Source of the DNA: JBHHYR01 sp046757585
Lineage (GTDB): Bacteria > Desulfobacterota > Binatia > HRBIN30
Assembly (NCBI GenBank): GCA_046757585.1
Contig: JBHHYR010000198.1
Location: 1-7,376 of the forward strand
Length of the DNA stretch: 7,376 bases
Direction of reading: 5' to 3'
Shown: one piece after another, positions 1 to 5,879 of the stretch
Numbering within the stretch: position 1 is the first letter of the stretch
Layout: each line of letters opens with the position of its first letter
Program-made: the position numbers and the translations under genes
The notes under the pieces: model-generated
Seen by the model: the letters and a program-made list of their open reading frames with translations, nothing else
What the model was told of the DNA's origin: nothing
The model's database searches: none

Positions 1-982
1 GGCGTACGCGGCGTAGGAGTCCAGGAAGCCTGGGCAGGGCGGCACATACTCGCCGCCAAATGCGGATGTCCACCGCAGGATAGCCTCCCACCGTGGCGCC
101 GGCAGGCACATCGTTGGGGATCCCAGCCTTCGCGGCCGCCCGCGCACGGTCGCCGATGGTCAGGTGGCCAGCAGCCCCGACCTGCCCCCCGAGTCGGACG
201 TAGCGGCCGACGTGTGTGCTTCCCGAGAGACCGACCTGCGCCGCTAATGCTGCGCCCTCCCCGATGGAACAGCCGTGCGCCACCATGACGAGGTTATCGA
301 GCTTCGCGCCGCGCTGGATGACCGTGGCCCCAACGGTTGCACGATCAATGGTTGCGTTGGCCCCGATCTCGACATCGTCAGCAATGACCACGGTTCCGGC
401 CTGGGTGATCTTGCGTGCCGAGCCGTCCGCGGCCATGACGTACCCGAAGCCATCGCTGCCGATTACGCATCCGCTCTGGAGAGTCACGTGGTTGCCAATC
501 GAGACGCGTTCACGGACGATGACATGCGGATAGGCTCGAAACCCCTCCCCGATGCGGACCTGAGGACAGATGACCACGTGTGCGTCGAGACGCGCCCCGT
601 CTCCGAGGACTACGTCCGCTCCGACGACGGAGTACGGCCCGATCACCGCGTCGCGCCCGATCTGCGCGCTAGGGTCGATCACTGCCGTCGGATGGATGCC
701 CGCGGGCGCGGGTGGTGGCACGTCGAACAGCTCGAGCACGTCGGCGAACGCCCGGTATGGGTCGGCGGCGCGCAGAGCCGGTAGCGGTACGACGCCTTCG
801 GTCTTGGCCACGATGACCGCCGAGGCCCGCGTCGTCTTGAGGTGCGAACGGTAGCGGGGGTTCGCCAGGAAACAGAGCGTCCCAGGTTCGGCTGCTTCGA
901 TTGGGGCGACCCCGTGGATCTCGACGCTCCCGTCACCTTCGAGCTCACAGCCGATCCGTTCGGCGATTTCCCCTAACCTCAT
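1..982 (-). CDS. lpxD: UDP-3-O-acylglucosamine N-acyltransferase LpxD (C-terminus cut by window edge)
   Basis: LpxD catalyses the third step of lipid A synthesis, moving an R-3-hydroxyacyl chain from acyl carrier protein to the 2-amino group of UDP-3-O-acyl-glucosamine in the cytoplasm. Reading leftwards from ATG at 982 gives 327 uninterrupted codons to the edge. The N-terminal uridine-binding domain has FLANPRY at residues 38-44. Left-handed beta-helix hexapeptide repeats run from about residue 100 to 290, including IGSDGFGY. His236 (in MVAHGC) and His273 (in AAGHLTI) match the two active-site histidines of the E. coli enzyme (239 and 276). The last readable residues, GGYPAVDIRIWRR and an Arg/Leu-rich helix, are the family's C-terminal end, so only roughly 10-20 residues should be missing. 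GAGGAG at 987-992, four bases before the ATG, fixes the start. It opens its own leftward transcription unit, divergent from hisI; in many proteobacteria lpxD instead lies inside a bamA-skp-lpxD-fabZ-lpxA cluster. What follows it is outside the window. Confidence 0.96.
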   Translation of the reverse strand, partial: MRLGEIAERIGCELEGDGSVEIHGVAPIEAAEPGTLCFLANPRYRSHLKTTRASAVIVAKTEGVVPLPALRAADPYRAFADVLELFDVPPPAPAGIHPTAVIDPSAQIGRDAVIGPYSVVGADVVLGDGARLDAHVVICPQVRIGEGFRAYPHVIVRERVSIGNHVTLQSGCVIGSDGFGYVMAADGSARKITQAGTVVIADDVEIGANATIDRATVGATVIQRGAKLDNLVMVAHGCSIGEGAALAAQVGLSGSTHVGRYVRLGGQVGAAGHLTIGDRARAAAKAGIPNDVPAGATVGGYPAVDIRIWRRVCAALPRLPGLLRRVR

Positions 983-1033
983 ACTGCTCCTCAGCGGCTA
1001 CCCTGACCTTATCGGGGAAAGAGTCGGCCGGCA

Positions 1034-1065
1034 AACCACGGCCGCGGCGGGCCGCGGCGGTGGTT
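1034..1065. repeat. 32-bp GC-rich palindrome in the lpxD/hisI spacer
   Basis: Positions 1034-1065 read AACCAC, one mismatched base, GCCGCGGC, then the mirror GCCGCGGC, mismatch, GTGGTT. Apart from the two central bases and the one mismatch, 14 of 15 position pairs are complementary. It contains a tandem direct repeat of GCCGCGGCGG (1041-1060). No T-run follows on either strand, so a terminator is unlikely. It could be a dimeric regulator's operator shared by lpxD and hisI, or a hairpin in the hisI leader if transcription starts upstream of it. Confidence 0.6.
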
Positions 1066-1160
1066 CCGCGTGCCGCCCCGGGGGCGCCTGGGCGCACGCG
1101 ATTGCCGTACCGTGACGCCGGACACGAACGTGGCAGCGAACGCGTTGCGCCTGCGGAGGG

Positions 1161-1179
1161 CGCGTGTTAGGAACACGCG
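1161..1179 (+). promoter_or_regulatory. Perfect 8-bp hairpin in the hisI leader
   Basis: CGCGTGTT (1161-1168), a three-base loop AGG, and AACACGCG (1172-1179) form a perfect inverted repeat ending ten bases before the hisI ATG. It occupies the place where a Shine-Dalgarno sequence would be expected, and none is visible there. It may affect hisI translation or be a protein-binding site. The structure is seen; the role is inference. Confidence 0.5.
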
Positions 1180-1189
1180 TTGAGTAGTC

Positions 1190-1573
1190 ATGCAAGAGCC
1201 AGATTTCGACAAGCGGGGCGGTCTTGTCCCGGCCGTAGCACAGGACGCCGACACCGGCGAAGTCTTGATGCTGGCCTATATGAACCGCGCAGCCTGGAAC
1301 AAGACGCTTGCCACCGCTCGTGCCTGCTATTTCAGCACGTCGCGCAACGAGCTGTGGGTGAAAGGGAGCACGTCGGGCAACGTGCAGGAGGTTACCGAGG
1401 TGCGCGTCGACTGTGATGCGGATGCGGTGCTGCTCAAGGTACGCCAGCATGGCGGCGTTGCCTGTCATGAGGGCTACAAGAGCTGTTTCTTTCGGAGCGT
1501 GAGCAAGCAGGGGTGGCAGACCATCGCCCCGCGGGTCGCGGACCCCGAGACGCTCTACCCGAAGAAGACGTGA
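1190..1573 (+). CDS. hisI: Phosphoribosyl-AMP cyclohydrolase HisI
   Basis: HisI opens the adenine ring of phosphoribosyl-AMP to give ProFAR, the third step of histidine synthesis, in the cytoplasm. The 127-residue protein carries the family hallmarks in order: [14 protein letters not shown] (6-19), VLMLAYMN (25-32), the [11 protein letters not shown] block (54-64), DCDAD (74-78) and [12 protein letters not shown] (91-102). Cys75, Cys92 and Cys99 are the expected zinc ligands, and the acidic residues around Cys75 the expected magnesium site. It is the stand-alone cyclohydrolase: the phosphoribosyl-ATP pyrophosphatase domain (HisE), fused in enterobacteria, is absent and is not elsewhere in the window. 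The start is locked by an in-frame TGA at 1181-1183, yet there is no good ribosome-binding site. hisG follows 32 bases downstream, presumably in the same operon. Confidence 0.97.
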   Translation: MQEPDFDKRGGLVPAVAQDADTGEVLMLAYMNRAAWNKTLATARACYFSTSRNELWVKGSTSGNVQEVTEVRVDCDADAVLLKVRQHGGVACHEGYKSCFFRSVSKQGWQTIAPRVADPETLYPKKT

Positions 1574-1605
1574 GGTGATAGCGGGACCGAGGATACTGAA
1601 CGCGC

Positions 1606-2496
1606 ATGAGCACTCTGAAGCTCGGTATTCCCAAGGGCAGCCTGCAGGACACGACGGTGGATCTGTTTCGTAAAGCCGGGTGGAAGATCACCGTCCCGGA
1701 GCGCAGCTACTTTCCGAGCATCGACGACGAGGCCATTCGTTGTTCGCTCGTCCGCGCGCAGGAGATGGCACGCTACGTCGAGGATGGCACCCTCGACGTG
1801 GGTCTCACGGGCAAGGATTGGATTCTCGAACACGATTCGCAGGTCGAAGCCGTCTGCGATTTGGTGTACTCGAAGGCCAGCTTCCGTCCCACCCGCTGGG
1901 TGCTGGTGGTGCCCGACGACTCCGCGGTCCAGGCGCCGGAGGACCTGCGCGGCAAGCGCATCGCAACGGAGCTTGTGCACTACACGAAACGGTTCTTTGC
2001 GGCCAGAAACATCCCGGTGGAGGTGGAGTTCTCGTGGGGTGCCACGGAAGCGAAAGCTGCAGATGGCCTGGTCGACGCGATCGTCGAGGTGACCGAAACG
2101 GGCAGCACGATCCATGCAAACCGGTTGCGGATCATCTGTGAGCTGTTCGAATCGAACCCGCAATTGATTGCCAACCGGACGGCCTGGCAAGACACGTGGA
2201 AGCGGGAAAAGATCGAGCAGATCAGCATTCTGTTGCAAGGCGCACTGACGGCCGAAAACAAGGTGGGTATTAAGATGAACGTGCAGAAAGGGCAGCTGGC
2301 GGCGGTGATCGAGATGATTCCAAGCTTGACGGCTCCGACCGTCTCGCCGTTGTTCCCCATCGGTCACCTGGGTGGAGTCGAGTGGTACGCCGTCGAGAGC
2401 GTAATTTCCGAACCCGAGGTACGGGAACTGATCCCTCGTCTGATCAAACAGGGCGCTACCGGCATCATCGAGTACCCGCTCAACAAGATCGTGTGA
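1606..2496 (+). CDS. hisG: ATP phosphoribosyltransferase, long form (HisG)
   Basis: HisG joins ATP and PRPP to form phosphoribosyl-ATP, the committed and feedback-controlled first step of histidine synthesis. At 296 residues it is the long form. The two-lobed catalytic domain starts with LGIPKGSLQ (6-14) and includes DVGLTGKDW (around 64-72). The PRPP-binding loop is EVTETGST at residues 161-168. From about residue 220 to the end lies the ACT-like regulatory domain of the long form (HisG_C), containing KMNVQKGQL and [14 protein letters not shown]. That domain normally binds histidine as an allosteric inhibitor, so no HisZ partner should be needed. GAGG at 1589-1592 is a weak, rather distant (13-base) ribosome-binding site. 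It lies between hisI and a small lipoprotein gene that begins four bases after its stop, suggesting one transcript. Confidence 0.97.
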   Translation: MSTLKLGIPKGSLQDTTVDLFRKAGWKITVPERSYFPSIDDEAIRCSLVRAQEMARYVEDGTLDVGLTGKDWILEHDSQVEAVCDLVYSKASFRPTRWVLVVPDDSAVQAPEDLRGKRIATELVHYTKRFFAARNIPVEVEFSWGATEAKAADGLVDAIVEVTETGSTIHANRLRIICELFESNPQLIANRTAWQDTWKREKIEQISILLQGALTAENKVGIKMNVQKGQLAAVIEMIPSLTAPTVSPLFPIGHLGGVEWYAVESVISEPEVRELIPRLIKQGATGIIEYPLNKIV

Positions 2497-2500
2497 TTCC

Positions 2501-2848
2501 ATGCAGAGGGCAATGGTTATCCTGGCGGCGCTGCTCGTCCTCGGCGCCTGCAGCAGCCATGGTGTCGAAGAGCGCGCCCGGCAGGCCGAGAAGAAGATCA
2601 AGGCGTCAATTCCCGACGTCGAGGGCAGGGCACTGGCGCAAAAGACCACTCCGGAACAGGTGAAGCGCGCTCAGGCAGCACTCACGGTAGCGAACGAGTA
2701 CCAGGGCGAAATCAATGGGCAACTTGACGCCGTGACGGTAAACGCGATCGAGGCATTTCAGCGCTCGCGGGGCATCAAAGCGGATGGCATCCTGAACGAA
2801 AAAACGGAGCGGTCCCTCCAGGCGGTGCTCGCCAGGAATCGCCAGTAG
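2501..2848 (+). CDS. Small lipoprotein with peptidoglycan-binding-like (PG_binding_1) domain
   Basis: The 115-residue product starts with a short lipoprotein signal: charged MQR, a hydrophobic stretch, and lipobox L14-G15-A16-C17, so the mature protein should be lipid-anchored at Cys17. After a charged, Lys/Arg/Glu-rich linker (about 20-50), residues 53-112 resemble the three-helix PG_binding_1 fold: VKRAQAALTV, then GEINGQLDAVTVNAIEAFQRSRGIKADGIL, then TERSLQAVL. The pattern of G..NG.LD..T..AI..FQ..RGI..DG is typical of that domain. It may hold the envelope to the cell wall; no enzyme domain is present. A second ATG at 2513 (codon 5) has AGAGGG directly upstream but would leave a very short signal, so the first ATG is preferred. 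It sits four bases after hisG, although no functional link to histidine is evident. Confidence 0.85.
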   Translation: MQRAMVILAALLVLGACSSHGVEERARQAEKKIKASIPDVEGRALAQKTTPEQVKRAQAALTVANEYQGEINGQLDAVTVNAIEAFQRSRGIKADGILNEKTERSLQAVLARNRQ

Positions 2849-2933
2849 TGCGCGTGCCAGGAGCCGCACTACGGCGGTGGACATCCCCGCCGGCACATTT
2901 CAGGTGCCCTCGTCGCGGAACCTGCCGCAGGCG
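2849..2933. other. Convergent spacer between lipoprotein and ferredoxin genes
   Basis: Two transcription units end head-on across 85 bases. The best hairpin is GGCAC-N7-GTGCC at 2892-2908, a five-base stem with no T-run on either strand. I see no convincing intrinsic terminator, so termination may be Rho-dependent. Confidence 0.4.
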
Positions 2934-3404
2934 TCAGACGCTGGCGGTTTCGCCTTCGTAGCCGAGCGATTCGAGAAACGGGGTCTTCTCCTCGGCAGGC
3001 ATGATGTAGATCCCTTCCCAGCCACACACCTCTTCGCACAGCTTGCAGCCGACGCAGGACTTCTCGTTCACTTGCACCTTGCCCAGGTAGGTTGGTCCAT
3101 TGCTCGGTGCTGGGTCGATACAGTCGAATGGGCACACATCGACGCACACACCACAGCCGTTGCAGTTGTCCGGGTGGACGATCGCAATCGGCCGCTGCGC
3201 TTTTTTCAGCACTTGGGTCACGTTGCCGAACGTGTCGAGAATGGCTTCGTCGGGACAGATCACCCCGCAGGCCCCACAGTCGATACACAACGTAGGCTCG
3301 ATATAGAAGGCCAGGCGCGGCTCCCCGGTGATCGCCTTCGTGGGGCAGCGCTTTTCGCACGCGGTACAGCCCGTGCAGTTCTCTGCGATGATCGTAAACG
3401 GCAT
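2934..3404 (-). CDS. Ferredoxin-type protein with four [4Fe-4S] motifs
   Basis: This 156-residue cytoplasmic-type protein (no signal peptide) contains four complete CxxCxxCxxxC motifs: Cys10/13/16/20, Cys40/43/46/50, Cys81/84/87/91 and Cys117/120/123/127. In paired ferredoxin domains each motif supplies three ligands to one cluster and the fourth to its partner, so up to four [4Fe-4S] clusters are expected, arranged as two bicluster halves (about 1-65 and 70-140). The first three motifs end in Cys-Pro; the last is followed by GWEG instead. Cys95 is an extra cysteine. It probably carries electrons between a donor and an enzyme or membrane complex, but the partner cannot be told from sequence. 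AAGGA within 3413-3419 (spacing about 8) supports ATG 3404. It lies 24 bases downstream of a small membrane-protein gene and should be co-transcribed with it. Confidence 0.9.
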   Translation of the reverse strand: MPFTIIAENCTGCTACEKRCPTKAITGEPRLAFYIEPTLCIDCGACGVICPDEAILDTFGNVTQVLKKAQRPIAIVHPDNCNGCGVCVDVCPFDCIDPAPSNGPTYLGKVQVNEKSCVGCKLCEEVCGWEGIYIMPAEEKTPFLESLGYEGETASV

Positions 3405-3428
3405 TCGCCCATTCCTTCCGTGCTTGCG

Positions 3429-3614
3429 TTACTCCTGCATTTCCTTGAGCACGTCCTCCCGCCGCCCTTCCTCGATCAGCTGATCGTTCTTTCGCGCCTC
3501 GCGGAAGGCGAGGTAGGTGAAGAATAGGACGAGAAACATCATCCCGACGATCGGGATGTTGTCCGGTTGCACCATGATCGATAGGAACTGCAGTAGCGCC
3601 GATTGTTGGTGCAT
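3429..3614 (-). CDS. 61-residue single-span membrane protein upstream of ferredoxin
   Basis: I do not recognise a named family. The protein has an amphipathic N-terminus (MHQQSALLQFLSIMV), then PDN, a single hydrophobic segment at about residues 20-37 (IPIVGMMFLVLFFTYLAF), and a charged helical tail, REARKNDQLIEEGRREDVLKEMQE. The positive residues just after the span predict a cytoplasmic tail. ATG 3614 was chosen because GAGGAG (3625-3630) lies ten bases upstream; an in-frame TTG at 3650 would add 12 residues with no better signal. Size and topology resemble small accessory subunits of respiratory complexes. Together with the ferredoxin gene 24 bases downstream this suggests a membrane-docked electron-transfer module; that role is inference. 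Confidence 0.75.
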   Translation of the reverse strand: MHQQSALLQFLSIMVQPDNIPIVGMMFLVLFFTYLAFREARKNDQLIEEGRREDVLKEMQE

Positions 3615-3640
3615 CTGTTCGTTGCTCCTCGCTTCCCAAA

Positions 3641-3669
3641 TGCCTACCAATAGGGTCCAACTCTGTCAA
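3641..3669 (-). promoter_or_regulatory. Possible promoter of the membrane-protein/ferredoxin operon
   Basis: On the minus strand a perfect -35 hexamer TTGACA (3664-3669) lies about 50 bases upstream of the ATG at 3614. At a 17-base spacing the -10 position reads TAGGCA, a poor match, so only the -35 is persuasive. The MITE begins 45 bases further upstream. Confidence 0.3.
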
Positions 3670-3717
3670 CGTCGGAGGCTCCAGGCCGCCAGCAGGACCA
3701 GCGCATTGTTCTGCTAG

Positions 3718-3736
3718 CAGTCCGTTGAAAAACAGG
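3718..3736 (+). repeat. Left terminal inverted repeat of the MITE
   Basis: These 19 bases match the reverse complement of 3860-3878 at 18 positions. The preceding CTAG is the presumed target duplication; with the CTG before it and the CAG after it, it makes a fortuitous 10-bp palindrome at 3711-3720. Confidence 0.8.
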
Positions 3737-3859
3737 CACCGTAGCGAGGGTAAGCGATTTTGCGTCAGATCAAGGCGCCGAACCGGAGGCAAATCGGGTG
3801 ATTTTGTTGAGGATTCGGCAACGCAGAGCTGGCGGAAAATAGCCACCCGCAGTAGGGGC

Positions 3860-3878
3860 CCTGTTTTTCAACGGGCTG
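3860..3878 (-). repeat. Right terminal inverted repeat of the MITE
   Basis: This 19-base arm, CCTGTTTTTCAACGGGCTG, is the mirror of the left end and is followed directly by CTAG at 3879-3882. Confidence 0.8.
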
Positions 3879-3964
3879 CTAGGCTGGTAGATCGTGCAAA
3901 GGGGGGTCAACAGCCACGGCGGAGGCAGCAACGCGCCACATGGTGGAGAGGGCTGATTTATGTA

Positions 3965-4025
3965 TTACTAGTCACCTTTCGTAGTAACGGCTATTGCGTA
4001 TAGCAATATGATATGATCTATAGAT
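3965..4025 (+). promoter_or_regulatory. comEA-like promoter with nested inverted repeats
   Basis: The best promoter element is an extended -10, TGATATGAT at 4009-4017 (TG-N-TATGAT, five of six bases of the hexamer), placing transcription start near 4024 and leaving a leader of about 68 bases. Directly upstream is the inverted repeat TATTGC-N5-GCAATA (3992-4008), sitting over the -35 region, where TTGCGT is a poor hexamer. Further up is TTACTA-N11-TAGTAA (3965-3987). The palindrome ATCTATAGAT (4016-4025) overlaps the predicted start. The layout fits a regulated promoter with one or more dimeric regulators; the regulator is not identified. Confidence 0.5.
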
Positions 4026-4091
4026 ACTGCGCCGTCTAGGTGTCTACACCCGAGCAACTGCGCCTCGCAGCGCAGAGAGGAGGAGTCAACT

Positions 4092-4424
4092 ATGAAGCAG
4101 GTTCGTCTATCGGTGCTGGCCGGCGTGGTCATCGCCAGCATTCTCATGGTGACGCACGCGTCGGTCGTTCCGGCGGAGAATACGCAGGTGAACATCAACA
4201 GCGCTTCCGCAGCAGAGTTGGCGCAGATGAAAGGAATCGGTACGGTCAAGGCAAGGGCGATTGTGGCGTACCGCGAGCAGAATGGCCCGTTCACGTCCGT
4301 CGACGACCTCAAGGGAGTGAAGGGCATCGGTGACCGTCTGATCGCAAAGCTCCGGTCGCAAGTCACCGTCGGTCGGCCCGCGGTGCGGCACAGGGCAGGG
4401 GCTTCGGCCGCAGCGAAACGGTAA
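4092..4424 (+). CDS. ComEA-type secreted helix-hairpin-helix DNA-binding protein
   Basis: The 110-residue protein begins with a signal sequence or signal anchor: MKQVR, a hydrophobic core at about 6-23, and a possible cleavage site near VPAEN (26-30). Residues 33-95 form the ComEA repeat domain: VNINSASAAEL, then QMKGIGTVKARAIVAYREQNGPF, then SVDDLKGVKGIGDRLIAKL. The two Gly-Ile-Gly turns are the two helix-hairpin-helix motifs that contact DNA backbone without sequence specificity. The tail is Arg/Ala-rich and basic. ComEA binds incoming double-stranded DNA outside the inner membrane during natural transformation, but short proteins of this type are widespread in genomes without proven competence, and no other com gene is in the window. 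AGGAGG/GGAG at 4078-4085, six bases before the ATG, gives the best ribosome-binding site of the window. It forms a one-gene unit facing serS. Confidence 0.88.
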   Translation: MKQVRLSVLAGVVIASILMVTHASVVPAENTQVNINSASAAELAQMKGIGTVKARAIVAYREQNGPFTSVDDLKGVKGIGDRLIAKLRSQVTVGRPAVRHRAGASAAAKR

Positions 4425-4488
4425 GGGTCCACACGGGTCGGGAAACCAGGCGGCGCGATCCTCTTCCCCTGGCACGAAGAAACGCCCA

Positions 4489-4506
4489 GCCGGCGGTGGT
4501 GCCGGC
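4489..4506 (-). terminator. Hairpin downstream of serS, possible terminator
   Basis: GCCGGC (4489-4494), a six-base loop and GCCGGC (4501-4506) form a perfect GC-rich stem 21 bases beyond the serS stop. Reading on the minus strand, the stem is followed after about five bases by a modestly T-rich GTTTCTTC. On the plus strand (comEA side) there is no T-run. It may serve serS alone or act on both convergent units. Confidence 0.4.
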
Positions 4507-4527
4507 CGAACTTACCGGAGAATACCG

Positions 4528-5817
4528 CTAGCCTGGCGAAGCAGCCGGTGGTACCAAACGCGCCATGCCGCCCATGTAGGGTCGCAGGACGTCCGGGATC
4601 ACCACGCTGCCATCGGGTTGCTGGTAGTTCTCGAGGACCGCAATGAGAACGCGCGGCAGAGCAAGTCCAGAGCCGTTCAGCGTATGCACGAACTCGGGTT
4701 TGCTGCGCGGCGCGGGGCGGTAGCGGAGATTGGCGCGGCGCGCTTGGAAGTCCTTGCAGTTGCTGCACGAGCTGACCTCGAGCCATTCGTTGCAGCCGGG
4801 CGCCCACAGCTCGATGTCGTACTTCTTTGCCGCCACGAAGCCGAGATCGCCGGTGCAGATGGACACGACGCGATGGGGGATGCCAAGACCACGGGCGACG
4901 TCTTCAGCATCGCGTACGATCTGCTCGAGGGCGGCAGGGGACTCGCTCGGCGCAACAATCTTGTACATTTCGACCTTGTCGAACTGGTGACCCCGCTTGA
5001 TGCCTCGCACGTCCCGGCCCGCGGACATTTTCTCACGCCGGAAACAGGCAGTGTACGCAACGTAAGAAAGGGGCAGCAAGCGTACGTCGAGGATCTCATC
5101 CCGATGCAGGTTGGTAATGGGAATCTCGGCCGTACCGATCATCCACAGGTCATCCTCGGCGTCGTGATAGATATTGTCCGCGAACTTCGGCAATTGCCCC
5201 GCCCCGTACAGACATTCCTGCTTGACCAGGTAGGGAGGATAGACCTCCATGTAGCCGTGCTCGCGTGTGTGGAGATCGAGCATCCAGGCGATCAGCGCCC
5301 GTTGCAACCGGGCACCACCGCTCTTGAGGACGTAGAATCGTGAGCCGGCAATCTTCACGCCGCGGTCGAAATCAAGAATGCCAAGATCCAGACCGATGTC
5401 CCAGTGTGGACGCGGGGTGACGTCGAAGTGCCGCGGCGTGCCCGCGGTGCGGATAACGGTATTGGCGCGCTCATCCGCGCCCACTGGGACACTGGGATCA
5501 GGAAGGTTGGGAATATCGAGCATTCGGCGCTCGAAGTCGGCTTCCGCAGCGGCCCGCTCCCGCTCCAGGGCGGCGATGCAATCACCGACGGCACGCATCT
5601 CTGCGACGAGTGTTTCGCGCGCCGCCGGATCCTGCTTGCCGATGGTACGAGACACCTCGCTGCGCTTGGCACGCAACACCTCGACCTCCCGGATGAGTGT
5701 ACGGCGCCGGGCATCAGCGCCGAGGAGGGCGTCGATGGACGCCGCACCGACGCCGACCTTCGCCAGTTCAGCCTTCACGAAATCGGGACGGTCACGGATC
5801 AGCCGGATGTCGAGCAT
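4528..5817 (-). CDS. serS: Serine--tRNA ligase SerRS
   Basis: SerRS charges tRNA-Ser (and tRNA-Sec where present) with serine using ATP, in the cytoplasm. The 429-residue length is typical. The canonical N-terminus MLDIRLIRD leads into the two-helix coiled-coil arm (about 28-103), rich in Arg, Glu and Ala, that grips the tRNA long variable arm. The class II catalytic core follows: motif 1 around EVYPPYLV (191-198), the serine-binding TAE (229-231), motif 2 [12 protein letters not shown] with HQFDKVEM (258-284, ATP-contacting Arg260 and Glu262), [13 protein letters not shown] (349-361), and motif 3 NGSGLALPR (381-389) with ENYQQPDGS and LRPYMGG. Motif 3 has LALPR where LAVGR is common; the arginine is kept. 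An in-frame TAG about eight codons upstream limits the start to ATG 5817, which has no nearby Shine-Dalgarno; GGAGG lies 27 bases away. It is the last gene of a leftward group beginning with yraN. Confidence 0.98.
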   Translation of the reverse strand: MLDIRLIRDRPDFVKAELAKVGVGAASIDALLGADARRRTLIREVEVLRAKRSEVSRTIGKQDPAARETLVAEMRAVGDCIAALERERAAAEADFERRMLDIPNLPDPSVPVGADERANTVIRTAGTPRHFDVTPRPHWDIGLDLGILDFDRGVKIAGSRFYVLKSGGARLQRALIAWMLDLHTREHGYMEVYPPYLVKQECLYGAGQLPKFADNIYHDAEDDLWMIGTAEIPITNLHRDEILDVRLLPLSYVAYTACFRREKMSAGRDVRGIKRGHQFDKVEMYKIVAPSESPAALEQIVRDAEDVARGLGIPHRVVSICTGDLGFVAAKKYDIELWAPGCNEWLEVSSCSNCKDFQARRANLRYRPAPRSKPEFVHTLNGSGLALPRVLIAVLENYQQPDGSVVIPDVLRPYMGGMARLVPPAASPG

Positions 5818-5853
5818 GGGTATGGTGTGCCGCGCGCCCTAGCACCTCCACCG

Positions 5854-5879
5854 AGACTGGACCGCCTACGGCGGTGTCT
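5854..5879 (-). promoter_or_regulatory. Hairpin in the yraN-serS spacer
   Basis: ACCGCC (5861-5866), loop TAC and GGCGGT (5870-5875) form a perfect six-base stem. It is extended by AGAC (5854-5857) pairing with GTCT (5876-5879) across a three-base bulge. No T-run follows on the minus strand. It lies 37 bases upstream of the serS ATG and its loop contains the stop codon of the possible small ORF. It may be an mRNA processing or attenuation structure, or chance. Confidence 0.35.

Larger units (their letters stand above)
983..1189. promoter_or_regulatory. Divergent lpxD/hisI control region
   Basis: This 207-bp spacer must carry the start signals of both lpxD (leftward) and hisI (rightward). For lpxD a weak minus-strand -10 candidate, GATAAG, lies at about 1007-1012 with TTGCCG 15 bases further upstream; neither is convincing. 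No clear sigma-70 promoter is visible for hisI. The spacer is dominated by two inverted repeats listed separately (1034-1065 and 1161-1179). The octamer ACGCGTTG occurs twice, at 1140-1147 and 1175-1182. Confidence 0.45.
3714..3882. mobile_element. MITE-like element with terminal inverted repeats and CTAG target duplication
   Basis: The element proper is 161 bp (3718-3878), bounded on both sides by CTAG (3714-3717 and 3879-3882). Its ends begin CAGTCCGTTGAAAAACAGG (3718-3736), which is complementary to 3860-3878 with one mismatch (T versus C at the fourth base). Weaker similarity continues inward for about 30 more bases, for example around ATTTTGCGTCAG on the left and ATTTTCCGCCAG on the right complement. 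There is no transposase or other ORF, so it is non-autonomous and would need a transposase in trans. A palindromic 4-bp CTAG duplication is known for IS5-group targets (YTAR) and for some IS1182-like elements; family assignment from this sequence alone is tentative. Confidence 0.8.
3615..4091. other. 477-bp gene-free stretch between divergent transcription units
   Basis: No credible coding sequence is visible here. It holds, in order, a possible promoter for the leftward ferredoxin operon, a MITE (3718-3878 plus CTAG flanks), about 80 bases (3883-3964) in which I see nothing, and an AT-rich control region for the rightward comEA-like gene. The base composition near 3960-4025 is clearly more AT-rich than the neighbouring genes. 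Confidence 0.7.

Noticed and set aside
275..784. Plus-strand open frame of 169 codons opposite lpxD.
   Set aside because: lpxD is unambiguous on the other strand; this is its antisense shadow.
1555..2649. Minus-strand open frame of 364 codons opposite hisG.
   Set aside because: It lies antisense to a certain gene, its product is rich in Arg/His/Asp/Leu without recognisable motifs, and long antisense frames are expected with this GC content and codon bias.
2892..2908. GGCAC-N7-GTGCC hairpin between the convergent lipoprotein and ferredoxin genes, considered as a bidirectional terminator.
   Set aside because: Only five base pairs with a seven-base loop and no T-tract on either strand.
3429..3650. 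A 73-residue version of the small membrane protein starting at TTG 3650.
   Set aside because: ATG 3614 has GAGGAG upstream, and the extra 12 residues add nothing consistent with the protein's topology.
2869..3846. Minus-strand open frame of 325 codons overlapping the ferredoxin and membrane-protein genes and entering the MITE.
   Set aside because: It is out of frame with two well-supported genes, its product is Arg-rich, and it runs across the MITE end, so it is a compositional artefact.
4092..4424. A full competence locus around the comEA-like gene.
   Set aside because: No comEC, pilin or other uptake gene is in the window; a lone ComEA-domain protein does not show natural transformation.
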